From Corynebacterium callunae DSM 20147 (GTDB taxonomy: Bacteria > Actinomycetota > Actinomycetes > Mycobacteriales > Mycobacteriaceae): 64,000 nucleotides of DNA. The stretch is from contig NC_020506.1 in NCBI RefSeq assembly GCF_000344785.1, positions 2,604,001-2,668,000 on the forward strand, in the 5' to 3' direction. The notes under the pieces were generated by a model. It was not told the origin of the DNA. It was given only the letters and a program-made list of their open reading frames with translations, and ran no database searches. Positions within the stretch are counted from its first letter, which is position 1, and each line of letters starts with the position of its first letter. This document shows, piece after piece, positions 8,464 through 17,100 of this stretch. Both the position numbers and the translations under genes were made by a program.

Positions 8464-10764
8464 GTGTTTTCGAGATGGGGCCATTTTGCCTATCGCCATA
8501 GGCGTATTGTTCCGCTGTTTATCATCCTCGCTATTTTGGCGCTTTATGTGGCGTTCGGGCTCAAACTAGGCGATCGCATGAGCCAAGAAGGTTGGGATGA
8601 TCCCGGATCAGACTCAACCGTGGCTTCCTCCATTGAGGCGGAGACTTTTGGCAGGGACAACAACGGCGACGTCGTCTTGCTTTTTACCGCTCCTGCTGGC
8701 ACCACCTTTGATGACCCGGAAGTTTTTGCAGGTCTTTCTGATTACCTCGACGGGCTTATAGCCAATAACCCCGACGAGGTCAGCCATATCAATAGTTATT
8801 TTGATACCCGCAACCAGAATCTGCTCAGCGCCGACCGTACTCAGACCTTTGCAGCTCTTGGCCTTAAAGGTGATGGAGAACAAACTCTTAAAGATTTCCG
8901 CGCCATTGAGGATCAACTCCACCCAGAGTCCCTTCCCGGCGGAATTACCACTGAGGTAGCCGGTGCCACCGCGGTGGCAGATGCCCTCGATGAAGGCATG
9001 GCTGGCGATATTAAACGCGCCGAAGTTTTTGCCTTGCCTTTTGTTGCAGTGCTGTTGCTCATCGTTTTTGGTTCAGTTGTAGCCGCCACCATGCCACTCA
9101 TTGTGGGCATTTTGTCCATTCTGGGATCTTTGGGCATTTTGTCCATTTTGGCTGGATTTACCCAGGTCAACGTCTTCGCTCAATCTGTGGTCACACTGCT
9201 GGGCTTGGGCCTGGCTATCGATTATGGCTTGTTTATGGTCTCGCGATTCCGCGAGGAAATGGACAAGGGCACTCCGGTACAACAGGCAGTTGCCACCACC
9301 ACTGCCACCGCAGGTAAAACAGTGGTGTTCTCGGCAGCGATGGTTGCCGTGGCGCTATCTGGACTTTTTGTCTTCCCCCAGGCCTTCCTCAAGTCCGTAG
9401 CCTTCGGCGCGATCTCTGCCGTGGGCTTGGCAGCACTGATGTCTGTCACCGTCTTGCCATCAATCTTTGGCCTACTCGGCACTAAGATTGATAAATGGAG
9501 CTTGCGCCGTACCTCGCGCACCGCCCGCAAGCTGGAAGATACCATCTGGTTCCGCATCCCTGCATGGGCCATGCGCCATGCCAAGGCGCTCACCGTGGCT
9601 ATTGTATTGCTGCTGCTCGCCCTCACTATTCCGCTGAGCGGCGTGAAATTTGGTGGCATCAACGAGACTTACCTACCTCCAGCCAATGACACCCGCGTTG
9701 CCCAAGAGCATTTCGACGAGGCCTTCCCCACTTTCCGCACTGAACCAGTAAAGCTCGTGGTCACCGGGGCGGATAATAATCAGCTCATCGATATCTACGT
9801 GCAAGCCAATGCGGTTGAAGGACTCACCGGACGTTTTAGCGCCGGAGCCACCACTGAGGACGGCACCACCGTGCTTTCCGCAGGTATTCAAGACCGTTCC
9901 GTTAATGGGCAGGTGGTTAATCAGCTCCGTGAGATCACCGTGCCAGAAGGAGTGAACGTCTACATCGGTGGTACCCCAGCAATGGAAATTGAATCCATTG
10001 AAGCGTTGCTGGAGAAACTACCGTGGATGGCAATTTATATTGTGCTTGCCACCTTCATTTTGATGTCGCTGGTTTTTGGCTCGATTATTTTGCCAGCCAA
10101 GGCCATCATTATGACCATCTTGGGTATGGGTGCCACCTTGGGCATTTTGACCCTAATGTTTGTGGATGGTGTTGGCGCAGGCCTACTCAACTACTCGGCT
10201 GGACCATTGATGAGCCCCGTTTTGGTGCTGATCATGGCCATTATTTACGGTCTATCCACAGACTATGAGGTCTTTTTGGTCTCCCGCATGGTGGAAGCCC
10301 GTGATAAGGGCGAGTCCACCGATGATGCAATCCGCTATGGCACTGCCCATACCGGCTCGATTATTACCGCTGCCGCGTTGATCATGATTGTGGTTTGTGG
10401 AGCCTTTGGCTTCTCTGAAATCGTCATGATGAAGTACATCGCCTTCGGTATGATCGCAGCGTTGATTTTGGATGCCACTATCATTCGTATGCTGTTGGTT
10501 CCAGCAGTTATGCACCTGCTGCGCGAGGATAACTGGTGGGCACCTGGCTTTATTAAGAAGGCTTATGCCGTAATGGGCCATGGCTCAGAGGTCGCTCCAG
10601 CTGTTACCCCAGCAGCAGAGCCCACTGATGTGGCCATTCATGAAGCAGTGCCTGCAGCTGAAACTGTGGCATCTCGCAGCGGCCGCAGCACCCAGGAAGA
10701 TGAGGAACTCATCTCCTTTGCTGAGCTGATGGCAAAGCTGGAAAATCGCAAGGAGCGCGATTAG
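8464..10764 (+). CDS. MmpL/RND-family lipid exporter (CmpL1-like)
   Basis: 766 aa from a GTG start. Two homologous halves each have one membrane segment, a large extracytoplasmic loop and five membrane segments: 12 predicted in all. The transmembrane block VTLLGLGLAIDYGLFMVSRFREEM (about residues 243-266) and its counterpart ALIMAIIYGLSTDYEVFLVSRMVEARD (near 590) contain the Asp-Tyr pairs that form the proton relay in MmpL3. In corynebacteria the MmpL copy beside pks13 carries trehalose monomycolate across the inner membrane, and this gene's place next to the mycolate genes supports that role. The C-terminal tail is short and charged. Probably in one operon with the two membrane-protein genes that follow. 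Confidence 0.93.
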   Translation: MFSRWGHFAYRHRRIVPLFIILAILALYVAFGLKLGDRMSQEGWDDPGSDSTVASSIEAETFGRDNNGDVVLLFTAPAGTTFDDPEVFAGLSDYLDGLIANNPDEVSHINSYFDTRNQNLLSADRTQTFAALGLKGDGEQTLKDFRAIEDQLHPESLPGGITTEVAGATAVADALDEGMAGDIKRAEVFALPFVAVLLLIVFGSVVAATMPLIVGILSILGSLGILSILAGFTQVNVFAQSVVTLLGLGLAIDYGLFMVSRFREEMDKGTPVQQAVATTTATAGKTVVFSAAMVAVALSGLFVFPQAFLKSVAFGAISAVGLAALMSVTVLPSIFGLLGTKIDKWSLRRTSRTARKLEDTIWFRIPAWAMRHAKALTVAIVLLLLALTIPLSGVKFGGINETYLPPANDTRVAQEHFDEAFPTFRTEPVKLVVTGADNNQLIDIYVQANAVEGLTGRFSAGATTEDGTTVLSAGIQDRSVNGQVVNQLREITVPEGVNVYIGGTPAMEIESIEALLEKLPWMAIYIVLATFILMSLVFGSIILPAKAIIMTILGMGATLGILTLMFVDGVGAGLLNYSAGPLMSPVLVLIMAIIYGLSTDYEVFLVSRMVEARDKGESTDDAIRYGTAHTGSIITAAALIMIVVCGAFGFSEIVMMKYIAFGMIAALILDATIIRMLLVPAVMHLLREDNWWAPGFIKKAYAVMGHGSEVAPAVTPAAEPTDVAIHEAVPAAETVASRSGRSTQEDEELISFAELMAKLENRKERD

Positions 10765-10768
10765 TTAA

Positions 10769-11851
10769 ATGCGCGAAATTTTAGCTAACCCCTGGGTTCG
10801 TTGGGCGCTGTCCCTGGCGATCCTGGGGGCGCTATTGTATTTTCTGCGCGATCAACTGGATTTCCTTAAAACTGGATTACAACAAATCCACCATGCGCAT
10901 CCCACCGGCATCGTTTTAACTATTGTGAGCTTGGTATTTTCCTTTGTGGCGATGGCTCGCGTGATGCAAATTATGTTGGATGCTGGCGGCACCCCAACCA
11001 GCCTCAAAGCAGCCACTGCGCTGACATTTGCCTCTAATTCTTGGTCTGCCACACTACCCGGTGGTGCTGCGTTTTCCGCCATTTTGACTTTTAAAGTGCA
11101 GCGTAGCTGGGGCGCCAGCGTGGTGTTATGTTCCTGGTTCTTCTTACTTTCCAGTGCTTTGTCCACGGTGTGGTTGGTAGCACTGGGCCTTATTGCCGTG
11201 TTTTATATGGGCGCTTCACTCAATTTGTGGTCGCTTATCTTAAGCCTTTTAGGCATGGTTGGCCTCTCGGTCCTGGTTTTTTGGGCTTCCAAAAATCCTG
11301 ATATCTTGGCGCACTGGGTGCGCAAGTTAAGCAGAAACCGCAAGCACGGAGTCGTCGACAAGCTCTTAGACCAGATTGAGCAGCTCCGCACCGTAACCCT
11401 CAGTGGGCCCCGGTTTGCGGTCGCTGCGGCGTGGTCACTGGTTAATAGGCTTCTCGACGCCTTCTCTTTGTGGATTTGCATTTGGGCGGTGACCGGCTCA
11501 GCCCCATTTTGGGATGCGCAGGAAAATAACACCACCATCGCGGGTGTGCTCTTGGCCTATACCACCGCTAAAATTGCGGGCTCATTGCAAGCGACCCCAG
11601 GCGGAATTGGCCCGATTGAAGCGGCGTATATCGCAGCGTTGGTGGCAACCGGTATGACAGCGGTGCATGCTGCAGGTGCCGTCATCATCTACCGCTTGTG
11701 TTCCTTTATCCTCATGGCGCTGGTGGGATGGGTCATCTATTTTATCTATTTCACCCCCAAGGGCATTGAGCTTAATGAGGATAACCCCGCAGAAAGCGAT
11801 ACCATGGACGCACAGTCTTCCTCTGCACATTCTGAAAGGCCGAACTCGTGA
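10769..11851 (+). CDS. Lysylphosphatidylglycerol synthase TM-like / flippase-like membrane protein
   Basis: 360 aa with about eight hydrophobic segments, beginning WVRWALSLAILGALLYFL. It has the family pattern of UPF0104/TIGR00374 proteins (ATALTFASNSWSATLPGGAAFSAILTFKVQRSWG near residue 84; SLQATPGGIGPIEAAYIAALVATG near residue 272, with the PGGIGPxE motif). These are the membrane domains of MprF relatives and of putative lipid-linked-sugar flippases; no aminoacyl-transferase domain is attached. It starts 4 bases after the MmpL stop, suggesting a linked role in envelope lipid transport, which is inference. Confidence 0.85.
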   Translation: MREILANPWVRWALSLAILGALLYFLRDQLDFLKTGLQQIHHAHPTGIVLTIVSLVFSFVAMARVMQIMLDAGGTPTSLKAATALTFASNSWSATLPGGAAFSAILTFKVQRSWGASVVLCSWFFLLSSALSTVWLVALGLIAVFYMGASLNLWSLILSLLGMVGLSVLVFWASKNPDILAHWVRKLSRNRKHGVVDKLLDQIEQLRTVTLSGPRFAVAAAWSLVNRLLDAFSLWICIWAVTGSAPFWDAQENNTTIAGVLLAYTTAKIAGSLQATPGGIGPIEAAYIAALVATGMTAVHAAGAVIIYRLCSFILMALVGWVIYFIYFTPKGIELNEDNPAESDTMDAQSSSAHSERPNS

Positions 11852-12213
11852 ACCGCTGGACGTCTTTAACCATTGATGCCATCGCCATCGGTCTCTTTGC
11901 CCTGTTTGCCAGGGTGGCCCACCAAAGTGCAGAGATGCCCCTTAACCTCCACGGCTGGTTTTTTACCTGGCTCCCCTTCCTAGCAGGCGTTTTTATCGCT
12001 TATTTGGTGATTATTCTGCCGGCTAAATTGGCCAGTGAAAGGATCCGTCCGGCGGGCTTAAGCGTATGGGCTTTTGCCGTGGTGATTGGTTTGACCATCT
12101 GGGGCTTTAATAACGGCGCGGTCCCCCACTGGTCATTTATGATCGTGGCCACCACAGCTTCTGCCATTTTGGTTTTGGGTTGGCGTGCACTCTTTAAAGT
12201 TATTTCCCGCTAA
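11848..12213 (+). CDS. DUF3054 family membrane protein
   Basis: 121 aa, GTG start overlapping the upstream stop by 4 bases (GTGA). Four hydrophobic segments fill nearly the whole protein: AIAIGLFALFARV, WLPFLAGVFIAYLVIIL, LSVWAFAVVIGLTIWGF and FMIVATTASAILVLGW. The DUF3054 pattern is TIDAIAIGLFALFARxAH and WLPFLAG. Function unknown. It is the last gene of the MmpL operon, ending before a strong terminator. Confidence 0.85.
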   Translation: MNRWTSLTIDAIAIGLFALFARVAHQSAEMPLNLHGWFFTWLPFLAGVFIAYLVIILPAKLASERIRPAGLSVWAFAVVIGLTIWGFNNGAVPHWSFMIVATTASAILVLGWRALFKVISR

Positions 12214-12230
12214 GAGTCTCCATAAAAATA

Positions 12231-12267
12231 AGCCCGTGACCTTGATATCCAAGGTCACGGGCTTTTT
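12231..12267 (+). terminator. Strong bidirectional terminator
   Basis: A perfect 14-base stem (AGCCCGTGACCTTG, 12231-12244; CAAGGTCACGGGCT, 12250-12263), a 5-base loop and TTTTT on the plus strand. It ends the MmpL operon. On the minus strand it is followed by a weaker T-run and also serves the 28-codon gene ending at 12274. Confidence 0.9.
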
Positions 12268-12273
12268 GGGTGC

Positions 12274-12360
12274 TTAGTAAGCAGGGATGAAGGATTCCAG
12301 TGGTGGGATCAAGCCGAGGAAATCCAGAATAAAAGCGACAAGCAAAGCAGTAGATAACAT
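12274..12360 (-). CDS. Hydrophobic micro-protein A, 28 aa
   Basis: ATG at 12360, stop TAA at 12274-12276. The product starts MLSTALLVAFILDFLGLIPP and ends in an aromatic-rich tail closing with ...PAY; it would form one membrane-spanning or amphipathic helix. CTAAGGAG lies 6 bases before the ATG, an excellent ribosome binding site. It is clearly paralogous to the 27-aa gene at 12486 (shared S-T at residues 3-4/2-3, LD, G, P and terminal Y; near-identical ribosome-binding region), and each copy has its own hairpin terminator. The size and setting recall the tiny mycomembrane proteins of corynebacteria (PorA/PorH type, which are mycoloylated on serine), but I cannot assign identity. Confidence 0.75.
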   Translation of the reverse strand: MLSTALLVAFILDFLGLIPPLESFIPAY

Positions 12361-12441
12361 GATGTACTCCTTAGGTCTGCGAATGTTAGGTTCAGGATAA
12401 CAATAATTTAAAGCTATGTCAGCAATTATTTTTGGGTATAG

Positions 12442-12477
12442 AAAAACCCGTGGCCTTAAACTTCAAGGCCACGGGTT
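12442..12477 (-). terminator. Terminator of micro-gene B
   Basis: Stem of 13 bases (AACCCGTGGCCTT 12445-12457 with AAGGCCACGGGTT 12465-12477) followed by TTTTT on the minus strand. It separates the two micro-genes into independent transcription units. Confidence 0.85.
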
Positions 12478-12485
12478 AAGTCTTG

Positions 12486-12569
12486 CTAGTAGCTAAGCAA
12501 CCCTTGAATATAGGGAAGAATTGCTCCAAAAATGTCTAGCCCTAACAGAACTGCGATCACAGTGGACAT
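12486..12569 (-). CDS. Hydrophobic micro-protein B, 27 aa
   Basis: ATG at 12569, TAG at 12486-12488. The product starts MSTVIAVLLGLDIFGAILPY and ends ...LLSY. The ribosome-binding region CTAAGGAGAAC lies 3-11 bases before the ATG and repeats that of micro-gene A almost base for base, so the copies arose by duplication that included the 5' region. The gene begins 45 bases after the accD3 stop on the same strand, so it may be transcribed with accD3 or from its own promoter. No charged residue other than one Asp; a single helix is expected. An envelope or pore role is inference only. Confidence 0.75.
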   Translation of the reverse strand: MSTVIAVLLGLDIFGAILPYIQGLLSY

Positions 12570-12614
12570 AATGTTCTCCTTAGATCAGCGAATGTTCTCC
12601 CCCACCCTACGGGA

Positions 12615-14165
12615 TTACATTGGCATGATGGTGTGTTTTTTCTCCAAATCCACCACGGTTTTGTTCTCCAATTGACGCAAAGCTTTACGCAATACCAAAC
12701 GAGTTTCCGCTGGCTCAATCATGGCGTCGATGTATCCACGCTCAGCAGCCACATAAGGGCTGGTCATGTTCTCATCATAGAAGTCCATGAACAACTTCTT
12801 CATATAACCGCGCTGCTCTGGTGGCGCTGCCTCCAGCTGCTTGCCCTGGATCAACACCACCGCAGCGGCTGAACCCATCACGGCGATCTGCGCAGTAGGC
12901 CACGCAAAGTTGAGGTCACCACTGAGGTTCTTAGAACCCATGACGGCATAAGCTCCGCCATAAGCCTTACGCACGATGAGGGAAATCTTTGGCACTGATG
13001 CTTCCACCACAGCGAAGGCGAGCTTGGCACCGCGGTGAATCAGTCCGACCTTTTCCTGATCAACACCAGGCAGGTAGCCCGGGGTATCCACAATAAAGAA
13101 CAGCGGAATGTTGTAGGCATCGCAGATACGAATAAAGCGCGCGCCCTTGTCAGCAGCATCAGCGTCGATGCAACCAGCCTTATCCATAGGTTGGTTTGCC
13201 ACCACACCTACTGCTTTGCCATCAACACGGGCAAAGGCAGTAATGAGGTTGGGTGCAAACTCAGCCTGGATTTCTAGCAGGTTTTCATCATCAAAAAGCT
13301 GCTCCAAAAGATCCAACATGTCATAACCCTGGTTGGTGTCATCGGTCATGAAGGAGTTGAGGGATGCATCATATGCAATCTCCTCATCTGTGGGGGCAGC
13401 AAAAACTGGTGCTGGATCCTTGCAGGTCAAAGGCAGGTACTCGAGTAGATCCTTAACCATGCTCAAGGCTTCTTCCTCACTGGCAGCCAGATAAGAAATA
13501 TTGCCATTTTGCATTTGCTGGACGGCGCCACCAAGGTCAGCGGAGGTGATTTCCTCACCGGTGACCTCTTTAATAACGGCAGGTCCGGTGACATACATTT
13601 CGGTTTCACCAGCCACACCGATAACAAAGTCAGTGGTAACCGGAGCATACACGGCGCCACCAGCAGACTTGCCCAGCATCACGGAAATCTGTGGGCTATG
13701 TCCTGAAAGCGGCAGCTGGCGGCGCGCAATTTCGGAATACATGGCCAATGAGGTCACTGCATCTTGAATACGTGCGCCACCGGAGTCCTGGATACCCACC
13801 ACAGGGCAGCCAATCCGAATGGCCATATTCATAACTTCACTGACCTTGCGGCCGAAGGTCTCGCCCACGGAACCACCGTAGACAGTTTTATCGTGTGCGT
13901 AGATGACTACTGGGCGACCGTCGATACGGCCATAACCAGTAACTACACCATCGGAATAGGGAGCGTCGGGATCATTCGGGGTACGGCCCAAAGCGCCGAT
14001 TTCCACGAATGAACCTGCATCGAGCAAGGAATTAATGCGCTGACGAGGGGTGGTGCGTCCCTCATCATCACGCTTTTTGCGTGCGCGTTCGCTACCTGGA
14101 TCTTTAGCAATCTCCAGACGAGCGCGCAGATCCGCGAGCTTCTCTGCAGTAGTGGTGTTACTCAA
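12615..14165 (-). CDS. accD3: Acyl-CoA carboxylase beta subunit (carboxyltransferase), mycolate-specific
   Basis: 516 aa from a TTG start, 20 bases after the pks13 stop. It carries both carboxyltransferase halves: GGARIQDAVTSLAMYSEI and KSAGGAVYAPVTTDFVI in the N-terminal (biotin-binding) half; GVVANQPMDKAGCIDADAADKGARFIRICDAYNIPLFFIVDTPGYLPG and KAYGGAYAVMGSK in the C-terminal (acyl-CoA) half. In C. glutamicum the copy beside pks13 works with AccA/biotin subunits and a second beta subunit to make the carboxylated fatty acyl extender that Pks13 condenses. Gene order pks13-accD3 supports the same role. The TTG start is unusual, but no better one is seen. Confidence 0.94.
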   Translation of the reverse strand: MSNTTTAEKLADLRARLEIAKDPGSERARKKRDDEGRTTPRQRINSLLDAGSFVEIGALGRTPNDPDAPYSDGVVTGYGRIDGRPVVIYAHDKTVYGGSVGETFGRKVSEVMNMAIRIGCPVVGIQDSGGARIQDAVTSLAMYSEIARRQLPLSGHSPQISVMLGKSAGGAVYAPVTTDFVIGVAGETEMYVTGPAVIKEVTGEEITSADLGGAVQQMQNGNISYLAASEEEALSMVKDLLEYLPLTCKDPAPVFAAPTDEEIAYDASLNSFMTDDTNQGYDMLDLLEQLFDDENLLEIQAEFAPNLITAFARVDGKAVGVVANQPMDKAGCIDADAADKGARFIRICDAYNIPLFFIVDTPGYLPGVDQEKVGLIHRGAKLAFAVVEASVPKISLIVRKAYGGAYAVMGSKNLSGDLNFAWPTAQIAVMGSAAAVVLIQGKQLEAAPPEQRGYMKKLFMDFYDENMTSPYVAAERGYIDAMIEPAETRLVLRKALRQLENKTVVDLEKKHTIMPM

Positions 14166-14185
14166 CTTCCCTCAGCTTTCCGTTC

Positions 14186-17100
14186 CTAATTCTTCCGGGA
14201 AATCTCTTCAATGCGACGGCTCAAGTGAGCGCCAACTTTGCCGATCTCCGGTTCGTCGACGACCGCTAGGTGGTCACCCTTAAGCTGAATAATTTCCAAA
14301 TCATCAACGATATCTGACCAACCACCATCGTGATCAATGTGGGCATAGCTTGGCTCCAATTCAATGGCGCCATCATGCATACGTTCCGCGCGGAACAACA
14401 TGACAGGTGCATCAACATCTGCCCACTCAGCAAAACTCAGTTTAGCCAGGATACGGTTGTCCACAAAAGACGCACGCTGGTGCTCAAGCACACCGGCAGA
14501 AAGACCATGCTGGGAAGCATCGGTATTAGCCAGGAATTCACCCATCATGGTGAGCATGCCGTCTTCGCCCATGGAATCTAGCAGCTCATAAGGAACCTCA
14601 AATTCCAGACCATAGGTCTTCTTGGCAAAGCTGGAATAACGCTCCCAACGAGCACGGGTTTCTTCTGGGGTGTCCTCGGCTGGCTGTGCTGCCTGCACGG
14701 TGTCTAGCAGCGCGATGGTTGCAACCTCAACGTCAGTATCAACCAACTGGTGCGCAACTTCATAGGCCACGGCGCCACCAAAGCTCCAACCACCCAAAAC
14801 AACTGGCAGTCCATCGGAGTAAGTGATGATGTCCTTGACGTACTCTGCGGCACGATCCTTAAGTTCACCTTCCAGACGCTCCACGCCATACACTGGCACA
14901 TCGGCTGGCAGACGGCGCATCAATGGCTGGTAAACCACGGAGGAGCCACCGGCTGGGTGGAACATAAACACAGCAGGCTTTTGGGAACCTTCTGGGCGCG
15001 CACGCAGCACGCGGATATTGCCTTCAACCTCAGTCTCTAGGCCTTCGCGGACCAGGTCAGACAAAGGCTCGAGGGTTTCAGCAGCCAAGACTTGCTCGGT
15101 GCTGATTTCCACGCTGGAACGCTCGGTTAGACGCTCTGCAATTGCAGTTGCGGTATCCACATCAATCTTTGGCAAGGTGCTGGTAATACCGGCAGCAGCT
15201 GCGCCAGTCAGTCCGGCCCAGGTTGCAAAAACAAGGCGTTCGGAGGCATCTCGTGGGGCGACGCCCACGCCCTGCGCACCAGCATCAGCATCAGCATCAG
15301 CGTCAGAAGCCGCAGCCTCCGCTGGGGCGGTGGCGGTCTCCGGAGCTGGGGCGGCGTCGACAAGCGTCTCGGCAGAACGGCCAGCAACCAGGTCCTCTAC
15401 GAGAGTGACAACGTCAGCCACGGAAGCATCGCGCAGGGCTTGGACCTGCAGCGGTGGGATCTGGAAGTCATTTTCGATGCGGTTTTTAATGCGCATGCCC
15501 ATGAGGGAATCAAGGCCGAGGTCAATCAGTGGAAGCTCGCGTGGGAGGTCATCTACGTCATAACCCATAGCCTCGGAAACGATGGTGCGCATACGCTGCT
15601 CCACAGTTTCCACGGCTGGATCCCAACGCACTGCTTCCACATCAAGTGGAATATCAGAGAGCGGATCCGGCTGATTAGCGTCATAAGCTGAAGCTTCAAA
15701 AGCTGGAGCGGATGCGGAGAAACCAGCGGAGGCAGCAAAGCCTTCAGCAACCAAGCTGGTGTTGCCACCGATAACCTTGTACACGCTCAGGCTCAAACCA
15801 CCCAAGGTGCGGTTGACGATGGTGGTGATCTCGCCGCTTGGAGGCAGCTGGTCACGTTCGTCAACAGCGTCCAGGGAAGATCCTGGCAGCACTGCCATGG
15901 CGGCAGCTTCCATAATCGCAATGGCAGAAGGCGCAAGCTCAGCTGCAGTGCTAAAAGCTACAGAGTTATTTGGCAGGTTGACGCGGAATCCTGGCAGATC
16001 CAAAGATGCACCGGAGGATGGGCGTGCGGAGGTCCAGAAACGCTGATGCTTCCAGGTGATATGTGGCGGATCAATGATCTTGCCCTCACCATAAAGCAGG
16101 GTGAAGTCAACTGGTGCGCCATTAACATATAGCTTTGCCAACAGCTCACGCAGGGATTCAGTCTCGGGTACCTTGCGCTTTAGCGCGAAGAGCAGCTGTG
16201 CATCTGGTTTGCCCACACTGAAAGCAGTGTTCATCATGCCCATGAGTGCAACTGGGTTTGGTGAGATTTCCACCAGGGTGTTGAAGCCAGCAGCAAAGGC
16301 AGCTTCAGTGGAATCCTGGAAGTACACCGACTGTCGGGTGCAACGCAGCATGTAGTCAGCGTCGTGCACAACTTCACCTGGGCGGTAGGTTACGCCTTGG
16401 TCAACAGAGCTAAATAGTGGGATCTGCAAAGGCTGTGGCTCAATGCCAGCGATTTCAGCAGCCAGCTCACCGAGCAATGGTTCCACTGCAGAGGTGTGGC
16501 CTGCACCCTTAACATTTAGCAGGCGGGCAAATTTATTTTCCGCCTCCAGCTTCTCCACAAATTTAACTACTGCTTCACGGGGGCCACCCACGGTGGTCAT
16601 GCCTGGACCTGCATAAACAGCAGGCTCAATGCCCTGGTACTCAGGGTTTTCGGCAATGAAAGCATCCAGGTCTGCAGAGGCGAATTCCACCACTGCCATG
16701 GCACCGAGCTGGTCCTCAGGCAGGGACTTTTCACCCTCACCCATCAAACGGGAGCGGTGGCTAGCGATAAGCATGGTGTCGCGGTCGCTTAGACCGCCAG
16801 CTGCATAAGCTGCAGCGATTTCGCCCATGGACATACCCATGACAGCTGCTGGCTTAATACCGAAGCTGGCCAGGAAGTCAGTCAGGGCAATCTGGATGGC
16901 GGTGATGGCAACCTGTGCAGTTTCGGTGTCATAGGTTTGTTCATCATCGAGCACCAATTCCATGATGGACCAGCCGGATTCGAACTTAACCATCTCATCA
17001 AGTTCTTCCATGCGCTCGCGGAATTGGGTGGAGAGGGAGCACAATTCCTTGATCATCAGGCGGTGCTGGGAGCCAAAGCCGGAGTAAACAAATACGGGAC

